Below the pieces are notes generated by a model. That model was given only the letters and a program-made list of their open reading frames with translations, was not told the origin of the DNA and searched no databases. Position numbers and translations under genes: made by a program. This document shows positions 35,303 to 44,406 of a stretch of DNA of 64,000 bases, piece by piece. The number at the start of each line of letters is the position of its first letter. Within the stretch, counting starts at the first letter, position 1. The DNA lies in assembly GCF_017301635.1 (NCBI RefSeq), contig NZ_CP071091.1, forward strand, positions 3,608,001 through 3,672,000, given 5' to 3'. This stretch comes from Myxococcus landrumus. GTDB lineage: Bacteria > Myxococcota > Myxococcia > Myxococcales > Myxococcaceae.

Positions 35303-35932
35303 CTACATCCCCAAGGTGCTGTAGCGGGAGGGCGCATCCACGTGGAAAGCCAGCTCCACGGTGCGCTTCTCACCTGGCGCGAGCGCCAGTTTCCAGACGG
35401 CGATGCCGTCCTCCTTCCCCACCGTGAAGCCCGCCGTCGTCACCGGCTCCACCTCCACCGTCACGTCGTCCAGTTCGGAGACGGGGATGTGCTCGGACAG
35501 CACGACGGTCTCCGCGTTCGTGCGCAGGTTGGTGAGCTCGAAGCGGTAGACGTAGCGGAAGCGATGCTTGCCCCCGAGGAGGCCCTTGGACTGGACCTCC
35601 TCCCCCACGGTGCTCCGCTTCACGCGCAGACCCTCCTCATCCAGGCGGTCCAGGGCCTCCACCAGCGCCCGTGCCTCCTTCTCGGGGAAAGGCGGCGCAC
35701 GGCCCTGGCGAACCTCGACGGACAAGACCTGGGCCCCCTCGGCCTCGACTCGGATGGAGTCCGGGTCCACGAGCTCCGGCAGCCGGGGCAGCTCCACGCG
35801 CTGGGTGCCAGACACATCGAGGGTGGCCGTCCGCACGACCCGGGCGCTGTCACTGTAGACGGTCACATCGGTCACGGGCGCATCGATGGCGGCATGCAGC
35901 GTGCCCGCCACGGCCCAACCCAGAAGGAGCAT
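35303..35932 (-). CDS. Short DUF4139/DUF4140-like exported protein
   Basis: The 209-residue protein begins with a hydrophobic signal-like segment (MLLLGWAVAGTLHAA) and then DAPVTDVTVYSDSARVVRTA, the opening of DUF4140 (N-terminal domain of mucoidy inhibitor A-like proteins). The C-terminal part (DVTVEVEPVTTAGFT, then WKLALAPGEKRTVELAFHV) matches the end of DUF4139. Family members are usually more than 500 residues, so this is a short version lacking most of the middle. The function of the family is poorly known. Confidence 0.75.
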   Translation of the reverse strand: MLLLGWAVAGTLHAAIDAPVTDVTVYSDSARVVRTATLDVSGTQRVELPRLPELVDPDSIRVEAEGAQVLSVEVRQGRAPPFPEKEARALVEALDRLDEEGLRVKRSTVGEEVQSKGLLGGKHRFRYVYRFELTNLRTNAETVVLSEHIPVSELDDVTVEVEPVTTAGFTVGKEDGIAVWKLALAPGEKRTVELAFHVDAPSRYSTLGM

Positions 35933-36099
35933 GGCGCCAAGCTATCCAGCCACCCCCACCCACATCTTCACGAAGTCATCATGGCCGGGGCATGAATGGT
36001 TCAGCGCCCATCCGTTCCCCACGCCCTCGGGACCAGACAGGGGGCCGCGAGCCCTCCCCCCGCACTAACGTGGACCGCCAGCACGACGGAAAGGACGCC

Positions 36100-36927
36100 A
36101 TGCAACTCATCACCAACGCAAGACAAGGCGCGAGCGTACGGTTGGAGCGCATCCCCACCACGCCGCCCAAGAAGGAGCTCAAGGCAGACGCCAAGGAGGA
36201 GTTCGATACACTGAGCAACGAATTGTTCGACCTCCAGGACCTGCTCTGGGGTGCCCGCATGAACTCCGTGCTCATCGTCCTCCAGGGCCGGGACACCGCG
36301 GGCAAGGACGGCACCATCAAACATGTCGTGGGCAGCCTCAATCCCCGGGGCGTCAGCGTCACGTCCTTCGCCGTCCCCACCCCCGAGGAGGCCGAGCACG
36401 ACTTCCTCTGGCGCATCCACCGCCATACCCCCCGCCAGGGCGAGTTCGCCATCTTCAATCGCTCCCATTACGAAGACGTCCTCGCGGTGCGGGTCCACAA
36501 GCTCGCCCCCAAGTCCCTCTGGCAGAAGCGTTTCGAGCACATCAAGGACTTCGAGGAGATGCTCTTCGAGCACGGGACGCTCGTCCTGAAGTTCTTCCTC
36601 CACATCAGCCAGGACGAGCAGGAGCAGCGCCTGCTGGACCGGGAGAAGGAGCCACGCAAGGCGTGGAAGATCAGCGCGGGTGACTGGGAGGACCGCAAGC
36701 TCTGGGCCGACTACACCCAGGCCTATCAAGACGTCTTCGCGCGCACCTCCACCCCGCATGCGCCGTGGATGCTCGTGCCCTCGGATTCCAAGTGGTATCG
36801 GAATCTGGTCGTCGCCCGCGCCGTGGCGGCGGCCCTCCGGCCTTATCGTGAACGCTGGCAGGAACGACTGGACGAAGTCGGCGCGAAGAAGAAGGCGGAG
36901 CTCAAGGCGTGGCGGAAACACCGCTGA
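36100..36927 (+). CDS. ppk2: Polyphosphate kinase 2 family protein
   Basis: The 275-residue protein has the PPK2 fold markers: Walker A GRDTAGKDGTI, Walker B-like FNRSHYEDV, and DWEDRKLWADYTQAY near the lid. The length and single domain fit classes I or III; NRSHYEDV followed by LLDREKEPRKAWKIS resembles polyphosphate:AMP phosphotransferases (class III), but the class is not certain. It transfers phosphate between polyphosphate and nucleotides in the cytosol. GGAAAGGA lies before the ATG at 36100. Confidence 0.88.
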   Translation: MQLITNARQGASVRLERIPTTPPKKELKADAKEEFDTLSNELFDLQDLLWGARMNSVLIVLQGRDTAGKDGTIKHVVGSLNPRGVSVTSFAVPTPEEAEHDFLWRIHRHTPRQGEFAIFNRSHYEDVLAVRVHKLAPKSLWQKRFEHIKDFEEMLFEHGTLVLKFFLHISQDEQEQRLLDREKEPRKAWKISAGDWEDRKLWADYTQAYQDVFARTSTPHAPWMLVPSDSKWYRNLVVARAVAAALRPYRERWQERLDEVGAKKKAELKAWRKHR

Positions 36928-36991
36928 AACGCCTCCACTCCTTCCGCGCGTGCTGCCTCGGGGTTTGTGCTCGTTGTCACATGGCATGCGT

Positions 36992-37010
36992 CACGTTGAC
37001 ATTCAACGTG
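36992..37010. promoter_or_regulatory. Inverted repeat upstream of the EGF-repeat lipoprotein gene
   Basis: CACGTTGA at 36992-36999 and TCAACGTG at 37003-37010 form a perfect 8-bp inverted repeat with a CAT spacer, about 160 bases before the EGF-repeat gene. Further ACGTG/GTGTCAA copies follow to 37050. It could be an operator; the binding protein is unknown. Confidence 0.45.
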
Positions 37011-37167
37011 GCGCGTGTCGGGTGTCAAACGTGTTCTCACGTGTCAACCCAGGCGACTCAAGCAAGAAATTGTATCCGTGTATTCCTTCGCACCCGGCGG
37101 CATCCTGAAACGATGTCTCACGCATCCCTTCGGTGCCGCCGATGCGATGAGCGGAATGGAGCGAAAC

Positions 37168-38892
37168 ATGATGAGCAGTCGAAGGACCCCGTTTTGGCGA
37201 ACGATGAGCGCGGTGCTGGGGCTGACCGGACTGGTCGCCTGCGGTGTCGACCCCGAGGGCAATCCCCCCGCCGAGGAGCAACCCGCGGAGAAGACCTCCG
37301 AACTGGCGATAGACCGGTATGCCGACGCTGTCGCCGCCGGCGGTGTCATCGCGGTCCTCAATCCAGACAATGCCGTCGGCGCACCGGACGGGAATGTCGC
37401 CAGCTTCCTGGCCGCGCTGGACGGCTCGTTGACGCTGGACATGGGCGTCGGCGAGGAAGGCACCGGCCCCCTGCGCATCTACTACCGGGGCCTCACCGCG
37501 GCCGCCCTCGCGCGGGTGGAGTACCTGCGGGCCGACATGACCATCATCACCACCGGCCAGGTCAACCTCATCGACCTGAGCATCGGAACCCACACCGCCA
37601 TCGTCCCGAACCAGAACCCCACCCCCTACCGTTACGTGAGACTCAAGGGCGGCCTGCTGGCGCTCTACTTCGTGGACGCCGTCGAGTTCACCGGCCCCAT
37701 CTGCGGCGATGGCGCCGTGCAGACGGGCGAAGGCTGTGACGATGGCGGCACCACGTCCGGCAACGGCTGTAGCGCCACCTGCCAGGTGGAGCCTGGCTAC
37801 ACCTGCTCTGGTGCCCCCAGCGTCTGCACGGATGTCAATGAGTGCACCAACGGCACCTCGCAGTGCTCGGTGAATGCCACCTGCGCCAACACGCCCGGCA
37901 GCTACACCTGCACCTGCAAGCCGGGCTACACCGGCAACGGCAGGACCTGCAATGACATCAACGAGTGCACCAACGGCACCGCCCAGTGCTCCGCCAACGC
38001 CACCTGCTCCAACACCCAGGGCAGCTACCGCTGCACCTGCAAGCCGGGCTACACGGGCGACGGCAGGACGTGCAATGACGTCAACGAGTGCACCAACGGC
38101 ACCGCCCAGTGCTCGGTGAATGCCAACTGCTCCAACACCCAGGGCAGCTACAACTGCACCTGCAAGCCGGGCTACACCGGCGACGGCAGGACGTGCAACG
38201 ACGTCAACGAGTGCACCAACGGCACCGCCCAGTGCTCCACCAACGCCACCTGCTCCAACACCCAGGGCAGCTACCGCTGCACCTGCAAGCCGGGCTACTC
38301 CGGCGACGGCAGGACGTGCAATGACATCAACGAGTGCACCAACGGCACGCACAGCTGCACCCCGGGGCAGCGGTGTGTGAACCGCCCGGGTGGCTTTGAC
38401 TGCGTGCCGGGCAGCTGCCCCTCTCCGCAGGTGCTCTGCGGCACCCGCTGCGTGGACGCCAACACGGATGAGGCCAACTGCGGCTGCTGCGGCAACACCT
38501 GCAGCGGTGGCAAGGTCTGCAACTCGGGGGTCTGCGGCTCCTTCGCGCCCCTGGACCTGGACGCCACCTGGGAGCAGGCGCAGGACTCGGACCTCATCCT
38601 CCGCGCCCCCACCGGCGAGATGTTCACGTACGAGCGCGCCGTCACCCAGAACGAGACGCTCGCCGCGGACGACGCCGGCGCGACGCCTCCCAGCGGCACC
38701 TATGACATCTGCCTCAGGACCACGAGCCTCCAGGCGTCGCCCGCGGACGCCGCCCGCGCGCCGTTCCACCTCACGGTGAAGCGCTCTGGCCAGAAGAGCC
38801 GCGTCCTGCGCGGCGTCATCCTGGACGCCGACGCCGCCGAGGTGTGCAACCCGGACCACCCTGACTTCATCCGGTCCATCACCTATCCCTGA
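37168..38892 (+). CDS. Lipoprotein with tandem calcium-binding EGF-like domains
   Basis: The 574-residue protein has a lipoprotein signal ([15 protein letters not shown]). After an N-terminal domain of about 150 residues comes a Myxococcus cysteine-rich repeat ([15 protein letters not shown] through CQVEPGYTC). Then follow four 41-residue EGF-like domains (residues 222-385) and a shorter fifth. Each begins D(V/I)NEC and contains CxNTxGSYxCxC, which is the calcium-binding and Asn-hydroxylation consensus of eukaryotic EGF_CA domains, with six cysteines. A second Cys-rich module ([19 protein letters not shown]) and a C-terminal beta-rich domain end the protein. GGAG six bases upstream favours the ATG at 37168. 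It is probably on the cell surface, with an adhesive role. Confidence 0.88.
   Translation: MMSSRRTPFWRTMSAVLGLTGLVACGVDPEGNPPAEEQPAEKTSELAIDRYADAVAAGGVIAVLNPDNAVGAPDGNVASFLAALDGSLTLDMGVGEEGTGPLRIYYRGLTAAALARVEYLRADMTIITTGQVNLIDLSIGTHTAIVPNQNPTPYRYVRLKGGLLALYFVDAVEFTGPICGDGAVQTGEGCDDGGTTSGNGCSATCQVEPGYTCSGAPSVCTDVNECTNGTSQCSVNATCANTPGSYTCTCKPGYTGNGRTCNDINECTNGTAQCSANATCSNTQGSYRCTCKPGYTGDGRTCNDVNECTNGTAQCSVNANCSNTQGSYNCTCKPGYTGDGRTCNDVNECTNGTAQCSTNATCSNTQGSYRCTCKPGYSGDGRTCNDINECTNGTHSCTPGQRCVNRPGGFDCVPGSCPSPQVLCGTRCVDANTDEANCGCCGNTCSGGKVCNSGVCGSFAPLDLDATWEQAQDSDLILRAPTGEMFTYERAVTQNETLAADDAGATPPSGTYDICLRTTSLQASPADAARAPFHLTVKRSGQKSRVLRGVILDADAAEVCNPDHPDFIRSITYP
37831..38322 (+). repeat. Four tandem 123-bp repeats encoding EGF-like domains
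   Basis: Units start at 37831, 37954, 38077 and 38200, each exactly 123 bases (41 codons), and a fifth divergent unit runs from 38323 to about 38415. The units are nearly identical at the DNA level, which suggests recent expansion by unequal recombination. Confidence 0.9.
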
Positions 38893-38903
38893 CGCGAAAG
38901 TCA

Positions 38904-38954
38904 GGTGAGGATGGGGCGCGCGGAGTCCTCCTCGACTCCGCGCGTCCCCTCACC
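38904..38954 (+). terminator. Long stem-loop after the EGF-repeat gene
   Basis: GGTGAGG and GGGGCGCGCGGAGTC at 38904-38927 pair with GACTCCGCGCG and CCCCTCACC at 38934-38954, with an unpaired AT on one side and a single T bulge on the other. Confidence 0.65.
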
Positions 38955-39005
38955 GCGCCGAGGAAGTCGTGCCAGGACGATGGGCATCCGTTAGAAACGG
39001 GCCCC

Positions 39006-40622
39006 ATGACGGCACTCTCGGACCTCTTCCCAACAGACTCCCAGATTCCCACCAGCGTTCGGCTCCCGGCCTATCTCGAGCAGCGCGAGTACCTGGTCAA
39101 CGGTGAGCTCCGGACCTGGACCGGGGAGCTCAGCCCCGTCCGCAGCCCGGTCTTCATCAAGACGCCGGAGGGACTCCAGCAGAAGGTCATCGGGGCCACG
39201 CCGCAGCTCACGTCCCGCGAGTCGCTCGACGCGCTCGCCGCCGCGGTGAAGGCGTATGACCAGGGCCGAGGCGTCTGGCCCTCCCTGCGTGTCGCCGAGC
39301 GCATCGAAGCCGTGGAGCGCTTCGTCACGGCCATGCGCGCCCAGCGCACCGCCGTGGTCAATCTGCTGATGTGGGAGATTGGCAAGACGCAGCCGGACTC
39401 CGAGAAGGAGTTCGACCGCACCATCGACCTCATCGTGGAGACCATCCGCGCGCTGAAGGAGCTGGACCGCACCTCGTCCCGCTTCGTGCAGGAGCAGGGA
39501 ATCATGGCGCAGATTCGCCGCGCGCCCATGGGCGTGGCGCTGTGCATGGGGCCCTACAACTACCCGCTCAACGAGACGTTCAGCACGCTCTTCCCCGCCC
39601 TGCTCATGGGCAACACGGTGGTCTTCAAGCCGGCGAAGTTCGGCGTGCTGCTCATCCGCCCGCTCCTGGAGTCCTTCCGGGACTGCTTCCCGCCCGGCGT
39701 CATCAACATCATCTACGGCAAGGGCCGCGAGACGGTGGGCGCGCTGATGGAGAGCGGCCAGGTGGACCTCTTCGCCTTCATCGGCACCAACCGGGGCGCC
39801 AGCGAGCTCAAGCGCATGCACCCGCGCCCCCACCGCCTGAAGTCCGTGCTGGGCCTGGACGCGAAGAACCCCGCCATCATCCTGGAGGACGCGGACCTGG
39901 ATAACGCCGTGAAGGAGTGCATCACCGGGACGCTCTCCTTCAACGGCCAGCGGTGCACGGCGCTCAAGCTGCTGATGGTGCACCGGAGCATCGCCGACGC
40001 CTTCCTCCAGAAGTTCACCGCCGCCGTGGACCAGCTCAAGCCGGGCATGCCGTGGGAGCCGGGCGTCGCCATCACCCCGCTGCCGGAGCCGGGCAAGGCC
40101 GCCTACCTCCAGGGCCTGGTGGATGACGCCGTCTCCAAGGGCGCGCGCATCGTGAACGCCACGGGAGGCCAGTCCGCCCACTCGTTCTATGCCCCCACCG
40201 TCGTCGCCCCCGTCACGAGCGACATGCGGCTGGCCAGCGAGGAGCAGTTCGGCCCCGTGATTCCCGTCATGGTGTTCGACCATGACGATGAGGTCATCCA
40301 GCAGGTGGTGAACTCGCAGTTCGGCCAGCAGCTGAGCTTGTTTGGAAAGGACTCCGCGCGCATCGGCCGGTTCATCGACGCGTTCGCCAACCAGGTGGGC
40401 CGCATCAACCTCAACTGCCAGTGCCAGCGAGGCCCGGACACGTTCCCCTTCAACGGGCGCAAGGACTCCGCCGAGGGCACCCTGTCCGTCGCCGACGCGC
40501 TGCGCGTCTTCTCCATCCGCACGCTCGTCGCCACCAAGACGACCCGAGACAACACCGCGCTGGTTCAGTCCATCCTGACGCGGCGCGAGTCGGACTTCCT
40601 CACCACGGACTTCTTGTTCTGA
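39006..40622 (+). CDS. gapN: Non-phosphorylating NADP glyceraldehyde-3-phosphate dehydrogenase (GapN-like ALDH)
   Basis: The 538-residue protein is a complete aldehyde dehydrogenase with the catalytic Cys in SFNGQRCTALKL. MGPYNYPLNETFSTLFPALL and the late segment WEPGVAITPLPEPGK are characteristic of the ALDH11/GapN group, which oxidises glyceraldehyde-3-phosphate to 3-phosphoglycerate with NADP and yields NADPH without ATP. The usual LELGG glutamate motif is LGLDAKNPAI here, an altered local sequence worth noting. It is a single-gene unit followed by a strong terminator. Related ALDHs of other specificity cannot be excluded. Confidence 0.78.
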   Translation: MTALSDLFPTDSQIPTSVRLPAYLEQREYLVNGELRTWTGELSPVRSPVFIKTPEGLQQKVIGATPQLTSRESLDALAAAVKAYDQGRGVWPSLRVAERIEAVERFVTAMRAQRTAVVNLLMWEIGKTQPDSEKEFDRTIDLIVETIRALKELDRTSSRFVQEQGIMAQIRRAPMGVALCMGPYNYPLNETFSTLFPALLMGNTVVFKPAKFGVLLIRPLLESFRDCFPPGVINIIYGKGRETVGALMESGQVDLFAFIGTNRGASELKRMHPRPHRLKSVLGLDAKNPAIILEDADLDNAVKECITGTLSFNGQRCTALKLLMVHRSIADAFLQKFTAAVDQLKPGMPWEPGVAITPLPEPGKAAYLQGLVDDAVSKGARIVNATGGQSAHSFYAPTVVAPVTSDMRLASEEQFGPVIPVMVFDHDDEVIQQVVNSQFGQQLSLFGKDSARIGRFIDAFANQVGRINLNCQCQRGPDTFPFNGRKDSAEGTLSVADALRVFSIRTLVATKTTRDNTALVQSILTRRESDFLTTDFLF

Positions 40623-40627
40623 GACAA

Positions 40628-40653
40628 GGGGGCACGCCTCCACGCGTGCCCCC
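40628..40653 (+). terminator. Perfect 10-bp stem-loop after the GapN-like gene
   Basis: GGGGGCACGC at 40628-40637 pairs with GCGTGCCCCC at 40644-40653 over a 6-base loop, followed by TTCCCTC. Confidence 0.7.
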
Positions 40654-40692
40654 TTCCCTCACGGAAAACCCTGCCTCCCTGACAGCGAAGCC

Positions 40693-41247
40693 CTACCAGC
40701 GATAGCGCCAGCCCAACCCCAAGGTGATGAACATGGGCTTGTGGTAGAGGCTGGTGTCATCGACGAGGGCCTTGTGGATCCTCATGTCGAAGGACAAGGG
40801 CAACCACTCCAAGGGCGCCGCCTCGAACTCCATTCCAGCCGAGAAGCCCAGGCTCGTGGAGTCGTCGCCAGCGACGTTCAACCCCACTCCCGCGACGAGG
40901 CCAGGCCTGAAGCCATTCACATTCACGCCCAGGCGGGCCACCGCTCCCAACTGGCCGAGAGTCCCTTCCACCCTGCTGTATTGATGCTGACCGCTGCCAG
41001 TGACTTGGGTGCTCGAGCCCGCCCCCGCGTACACGCCCGCCTCCGCGCCCGCGGAGAAGTACGGCCCCACGTGTCGGAGCAGATGCACCCTCACTCCGGG
41101 CCCGACATGCGAGCTTCCTTCACGGTCCGACGTCGCCAGCGCCATCCCCAGATGGATGCCCAATTCCATCGTCTCAGGTGTTGGCGTCGGCTCCCGAGCC
41201 CCTGCATTTCCCGCCCAGAACAACACCCCTGCGAGCAACGCTCTCAT
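40693..41247 (-). CDS. Outer-membrane-type beta-barrel protein, copy 1
   Basis: The 184-residue protein has a signal peptide (MRALLAGVLFWAGNAGA) and alternating strands ending in aromatic residues, closing with ITLGLGWRYRW, as in small outer-membrane beta-barrels. It is a paralog of the gene immediately upstream (41329-41880): both share MELGIHL near the start, GPGVRVHLLR, and LGLGWR.RW at the end. They lie in tandem, 81 bases apart, and look like a gene duplication. Function unknown. Confidence 0.72.
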   Translation of the reverse strand: MRALLAGVLFWAGNAGAREPTPTPETMELGIHLGMALATSDREGSSHVGPGVRVHLLRHVGPYFSAGAEAGVYAGAGSSTQVTGSGQHQYSRVEGTLGQLGAVARLGVNVNGFRPGLVAGVGLNVAGDDSTSLGFSAGMEFEAAPLEWLPLSFDMRIHKALVDDTSLYHKPMFITLGLGWRYRW

Positions 41248-41328
41248 TCTCAATCCTTCCACGGTGGATGCCCTTCGCCGAGACGCGAATATTCAAGTTC
41301 CAGGTCGAGATGCCCTGACAGGGATGCC

Positions 41329-41880
41329 CTACCAGCGCAGGCGCCATCCCAACCCCAGGGTGACGTACTCCGCCTGCACATCGTCCTCGGTGCCGTAGCT
41401 GTACAGGCTCTCATGGAGCCGCACGTCCACGGACAAGGGCAACCACTCCACCGGCGTCATCTGGATTTCCGCCCCGATGGAGACATCCAGCGTTTCAAGC
41501 CAGCCCTTGCTCCAGCCCAGCCCTCCGACGAACGCGGGCCTGATGCCTCCCAGGTCCACGCCCAGGCGCACGACAGCTCCCGCCTGGAGCAAGGGCTTGT
41601 TCTCGGTCCGGTAGTGATGCGTCCCATCGAAGGTGACCACCGTGCGGGAGCCCGCCTTCGAATACGCCGCGGCCTCTCCTCCCACGGCGAGATACTCACC
41701 GAAGTTCCTGAGCAGGTGGACCCGCACGCCGGGCCCTCCATACCCATCCCCCTCCGGGTCCTCGAGGGCTCGCGCGTACGCCAGATGGATGCCCAATTCC
41801 ATCGACTCAGGTGTTGGAGCCGGCTCCTGAGCCACTGCATTTCCCGCCAACAACAACCCGCCTGTGAACAACGCCTTCAT
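41329..41880 (-). CDS. Outer-membrane-type beta-barrel protein, copy 2
   Basis: The 183-residue protein has a signal peptide (MKALFTGGLLLAGNAVA) and the same architecture as copy 1 downstream: PTPESMELGIHL, GPGVRVHLLRNFGEYLAVGGE, a PVEWLPLSVDVRLHE segment and the C-terminal LGLGWRLRW. The two have diverged clearly between these anchors, so the duplication is not recent. The ATG at 41880 is preferred to one 45 bases upstream because the signal peptide starts there. Function unknown. Confidence 0.72.
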   Translation of the reverse strand: MKALFTGGLLLAGNAVAQEPAPTPESMELGIHLAYARALEDPEGDGYGGPGVRVHLLRNFGEYLAVGGEAAAYSKAGSRTVVTFDGTHHYRTENKPLLQAGAVVRLGVDLGGIRPAFVGGLGWSKGWLETLDVSIGAEIQMTPVEWLPLSVDVRLHESLYSYGTEDDVQAEYVTLGLGWRLRW

Positions 41881-41932
41881 GTCCAGTCCTTCCACGGTCC
41901 CGGCCCTGCGGCGTGAGGCGGACATTCAAGTT

Positions 41933-44329
41933 TCAGGCCGGGTCTCTCCCCTGTCTTGGTTTCGCGCCGGGCGCCTCGGGGGCCATCGCGGGTGACTTGC
42001 CGCGTCGTCGTCGACGACGGCGCTTCACCGCGGCGCCTCCCGGCGCACTGCCCAGCTCCCGCAGCACCCGCGCTCGCGTCGGGCCATCCAGGTGGAGCTC
42101 CTGCATGAGCGGCTGAGCCCGCTGGACGCCTTGTGGCTGGCGCAGCACCTCGGCGAGCCGCTCGATGATATCGATTCGGAGGGCCACGCTGCCCAGCACC
42201 TCATAGCCAAACGCGCGAGCATCCCGCCCTTCGAGCGCGGAGACCTCCAGCACTGGCTCGCGCGCAATCCCCTTGGGCACGGGCCGCTGCTGGAACAGCG
42301 CGGTCAACATGCACCGCCGCTCCAGCGCATGGGGACTCAGGGCCTCGGCCACGTAGAGGAAGCGCCGCCCCTCGCGCACGCCCACTTCCCGCAGACGCGC
42401 CTTCGACTCCTCATCCAGGAGCCCCCACTGCTCGCGCGCGTCCGCCTGGGTGACGACGCCCAGGCCCTCCGCCAGGCGGTACGCCAACCCTCGCAGCACC
42501 GGGGCGCGCCCCGCTCCCGTGAGGGACTCGGCGGGAAAGCCGCCCATGGCCTCCGTCATCAAGTCCCTGGCCAAGGCCAACAGCCGGCGCTCCAGCCGCC
42601 GCCGGGCGCCTCCCGTCCACACCTCCGGCTCCGCCAGCGCCAGCTGCGGTGAGCGCCGGTCCGAACCTTTCACCAGTCGCGCCAGCGGCTGTGACTCGAA
42701 CGAGATGTTGCCCAGGGCATCCACCTCGAAGGCCTCATGGGTCGCGTCGACGACGCGCTGGACGAATTGCTCCTCGGTGATGGCCGCGCCCTCGGCCCCT
42801 GGGAGCTCGCCCAGCAGGAGCCCCAGCTTCGCGAAGGGGTTGTCGGACGAACCCGGCGCCGGGGCGGTGGTCCTCACGAAGCGCCGCGCGCTCCTTCGAG
42901 CCGCGCGCTGGACGAAGCGCTCCACCAGCCGCTCATGAAGCGCATCCCCCAGCGCGTCCTCGATGCGACGGGTGCGCTCCTGCCAGTCCTCGGCGTCGCG
43001 CAGCCAGCTCGAGCGATGGCTGATGTACGTCCAGATGCGGATGGCCGCCAGCCGGTCCATCAGCGTGTGGATGTCTCCGGAGACGTCATCCAGCGGCGAC
43101 ACCTGCTTGGCCAGCCAGGACGGCTCCAGCACCCCGTCCCCCGCCGTGAGCTGGAGGAAGGTCTCCCGCAGCAGCGCGACGTGCTGGCCGAACAGGCCCT
43201 TGCGGAAGTCGGGAATCTGGCAGACCTGCCACAGCAGCTCCACGCGGGCCCGGTCCGTCAGCCCGTCGCGAATCGCGGGGACCTGCGACAGGTCCTTGAG
43301 CGCGTCGAAGTCATCCGCGCGCTCCACGCGGACGAACCCGCCCTGCCGAGGCGCCCGCGCCAGCGAGTCCAGCAAGGCCTCGGGGCTCGTGAAGTCCAGC
43401 TCGGAGTTGCGCCAGATGAGGCTGCGCACGGCCGGGAAGTCGTGCGTCTCGATGGCGGAGACGACGCGCGGGTGCAGCTCCGGCAGCGTGTTGAGCATGC
43501 CGAAGCTTCCATCATTCAAGTGGCGCCCCGCGCGTCCGGCGATCTGCGCCAGCTCGTCGGAGAAGAGCTCCCGCTGCTCGGCGCCGTCGTACTTGGACAG
43601 CGCGGCGAAGGCCACGTGGTTCAAGTCCAGGTTGAGCCCCATGCCGATGGCGTCGGTGGCCACCAGGTACTGGACCTCTCCGGATTGATACATCGCCACC
43701 TGGGCATTGCGCGTCCGGGGAGACAGCGCGCCCAGCACCACGGCCACGCCTCCGCGCAGGCGGCGCAGGGACTCGGCCAGCTCGTAGACACGGTCCGCGG
43801 AGAACGCGACCACGGCCGAGCGCGGGGGCAGGCTCTTCAACGACTTGCGCCCGGTGTAGCGCAGTTGCGACAGGCGGTTGGCGCGCTTGAGCGACGCCTG
43901 GGGAATGAGCGACCGCACCATGGGCCGCATCGTGTCCGCGCCCAGGAACCAGGTCTCCTTGCGCCCCCGGGCGTGCAGCAACCGGTCCGTGAAGACGTGT
44001 CCTCGCTCCCGGTGGGACGCGAGCTGGATTTCATCCACCGCGAGGAAGTCCACCGCGCGGTCCAGTGGCATCGCCTCCACGGTGCAAATCCAGTAGTCGG
44101 GCCGAGGCGGCAGGCGCTTCTCCTCGCCCGTCATCAAGGCCACCCGCCCCTCGCCCACCCGGGCCGTCACCCGGTCGTAGACCTCACGGGCGAGCAGCCG
44201 CAGCGGCAAGCCCATCATCCCCGTGTCGTGCTCGAGCATCCGCTCGATGGCTCGGTGGGTCTTTCCAGTGTTCGTGGGCCCCAGCTCCGCCACGACGACG
44301 GACGACCGGCCAGATGCGCTGGAGTTCAT
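41933..44329 (-). CDS. SUV3-like DExH RNA helicase
   Basis: The 798-residue protein shows the order of motifs found in SUV3 helicases: Walker A GPTNTGKT, DExH-box variant VDEIQLASH, GADTMR, then in the second RecA domain VATDAIGMGLNLDL and QIAGRAGRH. A long helical C-terminal region follows, and the protein ends in a basic tail (KRRRRRRRGKSP). SUV3 works in the mitochondrial RNA degradosome, and bacterial homologs are known mainly in alphaproteobacteria. Here it is presumably cytosolic, in RNA processing or decay. No nuclease partner is adjacent. Confidence 0.87.
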   Translation of the reverse strand: MNSSASGRSSVVVAELGPTNTGKTHRAIERMLEHDTGMMGLPLRLLAREVYDRVTARVGEGRVALMTGEEKRLPPRPDYWICTVEAMPLDRAVDFLAVDEIQLASHRERGHVFTDRLLHARGRKETWFLGADTMRPMVRSLIPQASLKRANRLSQLRYTGRKSLKSLPPRSAVVAFSADRVYELAESLRRLRGGVAVVLGALSPRTRNAQVAMYQSGEVQYLVATDAIGMGLNLDLNHVAFAALSKYDGAEQRELFSDELAQIAGRAGRHLNDGSFGMLNTLPELHPRVVSAIETHDFPAVRSLIWRNSELDFTSPEALLDSLARAPRQGGFVRVERADDFDALKDLSQVPAIRDGLTDRARVELLWQVCQIPDFRKGLFGQHVALLRETFLQLTAGDGVLEPSWLAKQVSPLDDVSGDIHTLMDRLAAIRIWTYISHRSSWLRDAEDWQERTRRIEDALGDALHERLVERFVQRAARRSARRFVRTTAPAPGSSDNPFAKLGLLLGELPGAEGAAITEEQFVQRVVDATHEAFEVDALGNISFESQPLARLVKGSDRRSPQLALAEPEVWTGGARRRLERRLLALARDLMTEAMGGFPAESLTGAGRAPVLRGLAYRLAEGLGVVTQADAREQWGLLDEESKARLREVGVREGRRFLYVAEALSPHALERRCMLTALFQQRPVPKGIAREPVLEVSALEGRDARAFGYEVLGSVALRIDIIERLAEVLRQPQGVQRAQPLMQELHLDGPTRARVLRELGSAPGGAAVKRRRRRRRGKSPAMAPEAPGAKPRQGRDPA

Positions 44330-44406
44330 TGCGAGGAGTCTAACCGCAAGGTCTCTTCCGAGCTTCCAATAGACGCGGCCAGGCAGGCCCCTCTAGCGTC
44401 GGGCCC

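Noticed and set aside
37831-38415. Regular 123-bp repeats that could suggest a CRISPR array or minisatellite
   Set aside because: The units are in frame with no spacers and translate to six-cysteine EGF domains, so this is a protein repeat.
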